Assembly: GCA_963728075.1 (NCBI GenBank)
Contig: CAVSIP010000004.1
Location: 306,207-370,206, forward strand
Direction of reading: 5' to 3'
Length of the DNA stretch: 64,000 bases
From: CAVSIP01 sp963728075
Lineage (GTDB): Bacteria > Actinomycetota > Actinomycetes > JAFAQI01 > DASSKL01
Numbering within the stretch: the stretch's first letter is position 1; every line of letters begins with the position of its first letter. The notes beneath the pieces were generated by a model, which saw only the letters and a list, made by a program, of their open reading frames with translations, did no database searches and was not told the origin of the DNA. The position numbers and the translations under genes are program-made. Of the stretch, positions 58,672 through 64,000 are shown one piece after another.

Positions 58672-60189
58672 CTAGCTTTCGGCAGGGGGCGACTCCGCCT
58701 GGCTGTAGTCCTCCACCATCACCTGCCCGGGGGTTCCCAAGCTCTCGCTTGCGGCGCCCGCCCCGATTCCGGTCAACCTGTCGACCCATGAGCGGCGCAG
58801 CTCGTCGCGCGCCTGGTTGTCGGCGAAGGCGACGTCCATCCCCTTCGATGGATTGAATGGCCAGAGGGGCTCATCGCCATTGGCCAGGCAGAGACGAGCC
58901 AGGACCGCCCGCCTCACGATGTCGCGCATCCGATCCACTGCTTCGGCCGCGGCGATCCCGAACATGTTGGCCGCCGTGACGGTCGTGATCCCCAGGATCT
59001 TCGAGCGCAATGTCTTCTCTTTGAGGTTGCCGCCGTGGACGAGTGTGGATCGCAGGCTGTAGAACGCGTTGACGTCGTTGAACACGTTGGCCGGCGGATC
59101 GGCCGGCGTCGAAAGCAGCGCCGCGCAGCGATTCCGGAGCCGAGCGGTGATTCCTTCGGCGCCGTCTGCCTCGTCAATCAGGATCGCCTCCAGGGCGGTC
59201 GCCAGATCGACGATACTGTCGAGACCATCTGACCGGTACGACCGCGTGTACCGCCCGATGGCCACGTCGAGTGATGTCGCCGCCATCTGCTCACGCGTGA
59301 CCTCGGCGCCGTCGAGCAGATCTCCGAGAGCACGGATCGGTTCATCGAACGACCCATCAAGAGTCGCGGTCCGCCGAACGAACGGCGACATCGTGATGCC
59401 GCCGGAGCCGAAGTCGTGCAGTTGGGGATGGATTGGCCCTGCCAGTTTGGTTGAGCCGCGCACCTCGAACTGCGGTCGAGCCGTGGTGCCCGTGAGCAGT
59501 CGTAGCAAGCAGACGAAGCGATCGAGACGATGGCTCGCTTCGTCGAGCAGGCCGAAGCTATCCGGCTCCTCCGCCGTGTTGGCGGTGACGGCAAGGACTG
59601 CGTGCGGATGGGCAAAGACATGCGGCCGCTCCCGGTTGAATGCCCCGCCCGCCCCAGGAATCCGTTGCCGACACTGGTCGACGAGGAAGTCGAACTCGTG
59701 CCTCGACGGCTCGGGGATTACCTCAATCCCATCAATCGCGGCTGCCTGGCCATCGACGGTTGCAGTGTGCGACATCGCACGCACCACTGCCAGCGTGTGG
59801 TGCGGCCCATCGAGGATCGAGACCATCTCCGAGATCGACGTCGTGACGCCCCGCGAGTCCTCGCGGTAGTCACCATCGTCAGCGCAACGTCGTGCGGCGG
59901 CCTCGACCATTTGGAAGATGTACGAGTTCGAAAACTCCGCATGTCGGCGCTTGAGTGGCTCGTCGAAGCGCGCCGGGTACGCGCGGTTGAGCATGCCCTC
60001 CAGCTGCGTGAACTCAGGAGTGTGCATGAAGACAGCACCCTCGTAGTCGCGACCGACCCAGATCCAGGGGTGGTAACGCGAGGTCGGGATAACCCGCTCG
60101 GCAGCCAGGCGCTCAAACGCCACGCGGACCAGCGTCTGCGAAGCCCGGACGATTTCGTCTGCGGTCGGGGTCGGGTCAGCTGTCGTCAT
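58672..60189 (-). CDS. HEPN-domain protein (ApeA-like), putative defence effector
   Basis: 505 residues, mostly soluble helical protein. Around residues 325-390 is IVDLATALEAILIDE, then RLRNRCAALLS and AFYSLRSTLVHGGNLKEK: RSTLVH fits the Rx4-6H HEPN RNase motif, and the surroundings resemble Apea-like HEPN domains. HEPN proteins cut RNA in abortive-infection and toxin systems. The N-terminal 300 residues (for example HEFDFLVDQCRQRIPGAGGAF, RPHVFAHPHAVLAVTANTAEEP) are unrecognised and may sense. It is last in the four-gene operon, 35 nt after the helicase gene. Lower GC than core genes suggests transfer. Confidence 0.75.
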   Translation of the reverse strand: MTTADPTPTADEIVRASQTLVRVAFERLAAERVIPTSRYHPWIWVGRDYEGAVFMHTPEFTQLEGMLNRAYPARFDEPLKRRHAEFSNSYIFQMVEAAARRCADDGDYREDSRGVTTSISEMVSILDGPHHTLAVVRAMSHTATVDGQAAAIDGIEVIPEPSRHEFDFLVDQCRQRIPGAGGAFNRERPHVFAHPHAVLAVTANTAEEPDSFGLLDEASHRLDRFVCLLRLLTGTTARPQFEVRGSTKLAGPIHPQLHDFGSGGITMSPFVRRTATLDGSFDEPIRALGDLLDGAEVTREQMAATSLDVAIGRYTRSYRSDGLDSIVDLATALEAILIDEADGAEGITARLRNRCAALLSTPADPPANVFNDVNAFYSLRSTLVHGGNLKEKTLRSKILGITTVTAANMFGIAAAEAVDRMRDIVRRAVLARLCLANGDEPLWPFNPSKGMDVAFADNQARDELRRSWVDRLTGIGAGAASESLGTPGQVMVEDYSQAESPPAES

Positions 60190-60224
60190 GTTGCACGCCC
60201 TGGTTCAGGACTCCCTGACCTGGC

Positions 60225-62801
60225 CTATTCACCTGGCCGGATCCGATCTTGCATGAGGCGGTCAAGGACTTGCGTCGGCAGGCAACCGCTTTCCGTCAGC
60301 ACCTGCCGCACATGTCGGCGAAAGATGTGCGTCGGCTCGTGTCTGGCGGCTGCGGCGAGGAGGTCTGACCACACGGCCTCGACGTCGCCGGCTACCTGCG
60401 CGACCACGTCTGTTGAGGCGAGGTAGACATTGGGATTCGCCACGGGGGCATGTTCTGGCGCTACCGTGAGGCGGTCGGACACCAGGATCGTCGCGCTGCC
60501 CGCAGGCGCGTTGCCGACGCCCTGGTCGGCCGCAAGCTGGTCGAGCTGGGTATTCGCCTGGCGGATGTCCTTTAGCGGGAGCAGACCATCGGCGTTCGCC
60601 TCGGACTTCGCCTCAACCGTGAGCCACATCGCCGTGTCCCAACGCCACGCCGAATCGCAGCGTCCCTGCCCGGGCGGCTTGGCGGCGGATGCACCTAGGT
60701 ACTTTCCGATCGTCGTGAGCGCCTGTTCGTATGGACCAGCGGTGTCCTGGTCGAGGGCCTCGCGCATCTTCGCGAGCTCCTCTTTGATCTTGGTCGCTTT
60801 GAACTGGCCCGTAAGCACCGCCACGATGGCACCGATCGCGACTGCGTCCGCACCCGCCAGTGGTACCTCCTCGACACCCGGCAGTTCCTTCATTTCCTTG
60901 AGCCACGTGCCGCGGGACGAGGCCTTCTCAGCGTCGCGGACCAGCTGGCGTGCATGGGCCCGATGGGCCTCGCCCTGGGCGCCGAAATGGAGCCAGACAC
61001 CTGCGATGTACAGCAGCAGGCCGCGGTACCCGCGGGTGGCCTCGCCGCCGCTGCCGACCGTGCGGGCAGCTTCTTCAAGCCGCTGACTCGCCGCGATCCA
61101 GTCTTCGCTGAGTGCCAGCTGCCACGCTTCGACCTCCAACCCCGCTGCCTCGCCAAGCGCCACCGCACCCGGAGGGTCAATCTTGTCTGCCTCCTCGCGG
61201 AACTCGGCGACCAACGGCTCTCCGCCCTCGCGCCAGGCAGCGTCGTGATCGAGGAAGGTACGGACGTTCGCGAGAATGTCGTCGACGTCTTGGCCTTTGC
61301 TGTTGTCCCAACCGAACTGAACCTCGGCCTGCAACTCAGGCTCAAGTGCTGTCTTGTTCTCCGGTCGCGAGAAGTACCGCGTGATATCGGCACCGAGCAC
61401 CACCACGACGGCGTAGTCGTTCGGGCCTCGGGTGCAGCGGCCGGCGCCCTGCACGATCCGGGTGCGTAGACGCTCCGAGAGGGCGGCGCTGGCCTCGGCG
61501 CGCTCGCTCAGGAACTTCTCTTGAAGACTGACCGCATCCGGCTTGCCGTCAAGCACAACGATCCGACAGGCATTGCCAGGCAAGTCCATGCCGTCGTACC
61601 GGTTCGCGAGGCCCAACACGCCAACTGGAGCTTTGGCGAACGCGGCGAGGCCCTGCTCGACGGTCCCCTTCCCAAGAACAGGGACTCCGTCGCCAGCCAA
61701 AGCTCGCGCTGCTTGCTCGGTCTTTTCAGAGCTTGCCTGGCTCAGCAGGAGCGCCTTGTTCGTGACGGCGACGACGCCTTTAGCCACGCCCGCGACATCA
61801 CCGCCCTGCACCAGATCGGGAAAGACGAACAGTCGACGACCCGAGCGGGGCGGCGTCTTCGTCGGGAGCGGCATCCGGATGATTACCGATCGACCGAACG
61901 CTCGCTCGAGCTCACCGCCAGCGCCGAGCGTGGCGGACAGGTACACCCGCTGACCCGCGCGAGAGAACACCCGGTTCTGGAAGGTCGGTGGAATCATGGG
62001 GCGGATCTGGATGCCGCCATACGACAAGTAGACGCAACATGCCGCTAAGCCCGAGCGGATCATGGCGACCTGGAACTTGTAGTCGCCCGAGAGTTGGGAC
62101 AACGCAGCGTCGAGCTTCGCAATCGCGGCTGCATCCACGCTCGGAAGGATCATGCGGACCTGGTGGTGCGCGCCCGGGTCCGGCGGACCTTGCAGCCGCT
62201 GGATCTGAAGCCCAGACAGGAATGGGCGAAGCGCGTCGAGCACCTGGAGGTACGCCGGCTCCGACTCGTGACGGCGGATGGTGACGCCGTACTGCTCGCC
62301 GACGAACTGCTCACCGGCGTGCGCATCATCGAGCACGATCAGACGGGGCTCCGGCAACTTTGGGCTGCTGTTGAAGATCGAGCTGTAGCTTGTGATCGCG
62401 ATCGCCTCGGCACCCTCGACATCACTCTCGTCGGTGGCACTCCAGCTGTGGTGGCTGCCCACGAGTAGACGAGCGGGGACACCTTCGTCCTTCGCAGTTG
62501 CCAGCACCTGATGGCCGAGTTGCTTGGTCGGGGTTGCATAGAGCACCGGTCCCTCTGCCTTCCGGCGCACCCACTCGGCGATCAGGAGGCCGGGCAACGT
62601 CTTGCCCGTTCCGGTCGGAAGCTCTAGGGCCAGATCGGGCGTATCCTGGTGCTTCTCGGCGTACGCCCGGAGCACGTCACCCTGATGGATCCAGAGTGAG
62701 CTAACTGCGTCCGCCGTCCGCGGCAGCGAGCCACGGAGGTACATCTCCTCCGGGGAGTCGAACTGTTGCTGAACCTTCTTGGTTTTGCCCACGAATGCCA
62801 T
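60225..62801 (-). CDS. SF2 helicase with C-terminal PD-(D/E)XK-like nuclease motif
   Basis: 858 residues. Helicase: HQGDVLRAYAE (Q/Ia region), ELPTGTGKTLP (Walker A, about 61-68), VLDDAH (158-161; DDAH instead of DEAH), VYLSATLG (III), ANRYDGMDLPGNACRIVVLDG and VQGAGRCTRGPNDYAVVVVLG (VI, 450-470), giving a Rad3/DinG-like C-lobe. A helical middle region follows (540-700). CDSAWRWDTAMWLTVEAKSE (715-734) provides Asp plus E-A-K, a PD-(D/E)XK pattern, with a following IRQANTQLDQLAADQ helix. Stop-to-start gaps of 3 nt to the metalloprotease and 35 nt to the HEPN gene mark a shared operon. Not matched to any named defence helicase I know. Confidence 0.82.
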   Translation of the reverse strand: MAFVGKTKKVQQQFDSPEEMYLRGSLPRTADAVSSLWIHQGDVLRAYAEKHQDTPDLALELPTGTGKTLPGLLIAEWVRRKAEGPVLYATPTKQLGHQVLATAKDEGVPARLLVGSHHSWSATDESDVEGAEAIAITSYSSIFNSSPKLPEPRLIVLDDAHAGEQFVGEQYGVTIRRHESEPAYLQVLDALRPFLSGLQIQRLQGPPDPGAHHQVRMILPSVDAAAIAKLDAALSQLSGDYKFQVAMIRSGLAACCVYLSYGGIQIRPMIPPTFQNRVFSRAGQRVYLSATLGAGGELERAFGRSVIIRMPLPTKTPPRSGRRLFVFPDLVQGGDVAGVAKGVVAVTNKALLLSQASSEKTEQAARALAGDGVPVLGKGTVEQGLAAFAKAPVGVLGLANRYDGMDLPGNACRIVVLDGKPDAVSLQEKFLSERAEASAALSERLRTRIVQGAGRCTRGPNDYAVVVVLGADITRYFSRPENKTALEPELQAEVQFGWDNSKGQDVDDILANVRTFLDHDAAWREGGEPLVAEFREEADKIDPPGAVALGEAAGLEVEAWQLALSEDWIAASQRLEEAARTVGSGGEATRGYRGLLLYIAGVWLHFGAQGEAHRAHARQLVRDAEKASSRGTWLKEMKELPGVEEVPLAGADAVAIGAIVAVLTGQFKATKIKEELAKMREALDQDTAGPYEQALTTIGKYLGASAAKPPGQGRCDSAWRWDTAMWLTVEAKSEANADGLLPLKDIRQANTQLDQLAADQGVGNAPAGSATILVSDRLTVAPEHAPVANPNVYLASTDVVAQVAGDVEAVWSDLLAAAARHEPTHIFRRHVRQVLTESGCLPTQVLDRLMQDRIRPGE

Positions 62802-62804
62802 CGA

Positions 62805-63131
62805 TCAGTGCCCTGTCCGTTGTTCCGTCGAGTGGCGTCCGCCGTGCTCCAACTCGCGCCAGTTGGGTACGAAGGCGGACATCAAGGCTTGGAATCGCTT
62901 GCCGTGCGTCTTGTAGCGCAGATGCAGCAGCTCGTGAACGATCACGTAGTCCTGGAAAGCCTCGTCTGCATCGGCCAGCTCGTCGGCAAAGGTCACGACC
63001 CCGTCGGGTCCACACGATCCCCACTTTCTTGGCATCTCCTCGATGACTACCTGCTGAGGGTTGACCTTGAGCCGCAGCGCCCACGCGGTGGCGCGTCGCT
63101 TGAGGAGCTGATCGGGGTAAAGGGAGCTCAT
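62805..63131 (-). CDS. Short DUF45/SprT-like metalloprotease
   Basis: 108 residues. RKWGSCGPDGVVTFADELADADEAFQDYVIVHELLHLRYKTHGKRFQALMSAFVPNW is the C-terminal core of YgjP/DUF45 zinc proteases (HELLH). The N-terminal domain of the full family is missing, so this is a minimal form. ATG 63131 overlaps the hsdR stop (ATGA), so it is translated with the restriction subunit. Such genes are often beside type I hsdR; their role is not known. Confidence 0.85.
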   Translation of the reverse strand: MSSLYPDQLLKRRATAWALRLKVNPQQVVIEEMPRKWGSCGPDGVVTFADELADADEAFQDYVIVHELLHLRYKTHGKRFQALMSAFVPNWRELEHGGRHSTEQRTGH

Positions 63132-64000
63132 CGGTCGCCCGCCGTCTGTTCGAGGACCTGCATGATCTGTTCCACGGCCGCCTTGCGCTGCTCGTCCGGC
63201 AACTTGATCACCGGCTTGTAGAGATTGAGGCGGAGGCGCCGCTGCTCGTCCGGGTTTTCCACCCAGTTCGGGAACTTGCCAAGCAGGGTCTCGACTTCTC
63301 GGGCAACCGCCAGAGTGTCCAGACCAGCGGCAACGAGCACTTCGTCGCGGCCGAGCTGCCAGTGCACCGCGAAGCCGACGTCGCTGAGGCCGCTCTGCTG
63401 GGCAGCCCTGAGTGCCTCGTCTTTCTCAAGGACCAGCGCGGCGATCTCGTCCATCGCGGCCATGCCCGTGACCTTGCGCTCCTCCAGGTTCTTGATCACC
63501 TGGTCGGCGCGCTCCTTAAGGGCCCGCAGCACGACAGCCTTGGCGGGATCGTCGTCAATCTCCTTCCGGAGACCGCGGAGGAGGTTGTAGATCTTGCCCT
63601 CTTCGGGCCCGTCGTCGCCCTTGAGCTGCTCCAGCGTGGCGACGTCGAAGGTGACGACCTTGGCGATCCTCCCGAGGCCCTCCTGTTCGGCGCTGCCTTG
63701 GATGAGACGGCGGGTCTTGTACTCCAGGTCGCCAAGGAAGCTGCCGGTTTCGGAGTAGGCATTGCGGACGGCGGCGTAGAGCTGGCTGAGCCGCTTGTAT
63801 GTGGTGATGTGGTCCCGCAGTTCGGCCGAGGGCGACAGAATCTCCCACAGGGCCTCGATGTCCTTGTAGTCCTCGAAGAAGGTCTTGCGGGCCTCGGGAT
63901 CGATGAACCGGCCGTAGACGACCTTCTCCAGTTGCTGGTCGGGACTGTCCTTCGAATCGACCTGCAGGTAGTTCTCTCCCGCCTGCCCGATCCGCAGGTG
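63128..64000 (-). CDS. hsdR: HsdR: type I restriction endonuclease subunit, C-terminal part
   Basis: The gene enters from beyond the window end; 290 C-terminal residues are visible. DPEARKTFFEDYKDIEALWEILSPSAELRDHITTYKRLSQLYAAVRNAY and the IYNLLRGLRKEIDDDPAKAVVLRALKERADQVIKNLEERK helices match the HsdR C-terminal domain that contacts HsdM. The nuclease and motor domains lie outside. It is the first visible gene of the minus-strand operon, and hsdM/hsdS are presumably further upstream. Confidence 0.85.
   Translation of the reverse strand, partial: HLRIGQAGENYLQVDSKDSPDQQLEKVVYGRFIDPEARKTFFEDYKDIEALWEILSPSAELRDHITTYKRLSQLYAAVRNAYSETGSFLGDLEYKTRRLIQGSAEQEGLGRIAKVVTFDVATLEQLKGDDGPEEGKIYNLLRGLRKEIDDDPAKAVVLRALKERADQVIKNLEERKVTGMAAMDEIAALVLEKDEALRAAQQSGLSDVGFAVHWQLGRDEVLVAAGLDTLAVAREVETLLGKFPNWVENPDEQRRLRLNLYKPVIKLPDEQRKAAVEQIMQVLEQTAGDR

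Overview
The window is from a high-GC Actinomycetota chromosome. Core genes are very GC-rich, GTG starts are common, and many starts follow a TAnnnT box by only 6-8 nt (leaderless style). Diagnostic actinobacterial families are present: a WhiB7-type regulator with an AT-hook, mycoredoxin, MoeZ, AdnA/AdnB, DUF5679, DUF2342 and UPF0182. From memory, the core order (lipase-like hydrolase, MoeZ, ATL protein, AdnA, AdnB, NudC, mycoredoxin, UvrD2, WhiB7, AarF kinase, DUF2342, YlbL, UPF0182) matches the Mycobacterium tuberculosis Rv3193c-Rv3207c neighbourhood, with several modules inserted. The genus cannot be fixed from the sequence.

Layout. 0-18.4 kb: sulfur-transfer and DNA-repair core (alpha/beta hydrolase, coiled-coil protein, moeZ, membrane hydrolase, alkyltransferase-like protein, adnA-adnB), then a membrane protein, M20 dipeptidase, nudC, a zinc-ribbon protein, hemerythrin, a TIGR03084-like protein and an acyl-CoA carboxylase. 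Many of these genes carry single-base indels that look like sequence errors. Three copies of one palindromic intergenic repeat follow stop codons here. 18.4-27 kb: DUF5666-like secreted protein, MFS exporter, YihY/BrkB protein, a three-gene molybdenum hydroxylase operon of the CoxL form II type, a degenerate uridine-kinase-like protein and a GAF-ANTAR regulator. 27-31.2 kb: mycoredoxin, uvrD2, acyl-CoA thioesterase, then whiB7 with an autoregulatory-type promoter, a 71-codon leader ORF, an antiterminator/terminator pair and a small downstream gene. 31.2-33.4 kb: SnoaL-like protein and a phosphodiesterase.

33.4-36.5 kb is an accessory patch of lower GC: iteron-like repeats, arr (rifamycin ADP-ribosyltransferase) and three toxin-antitoxin modules. 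36.5-57.5 kb returns to core-like DNA: glyoxalase, EamA-like transporter, glycosyltransferase, methyltransferase, GNAT, a SipW-type signal peptidase with two exported proteins, MFS, PGPGW protein, AarF-like kinase, DUF5679, two metalloproteases, MoaE, YlbL, a large histidine kinase and a UPF0182 protein.

57.5-64 kb: a 107-bp tandem repeat, then initiator tRNA-Met, whose downstream flank carries the same 11-bp-spaced TGCGGAC motif pair seen at 33.5 kb. After that lies a lower-GC, minus-strand defence operon: the C-terminal part of a type I restriction HsdR subunit, a short DUF45/SprT-like metalloprotease, an SF2 helicase with a C-terminal PD-(D/E)XK-like nuclease motif, and a protein with a HEPN RNase motif. 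This helicase-nuclease/HEPN pair is the best candidate in the window for an undescribed system.
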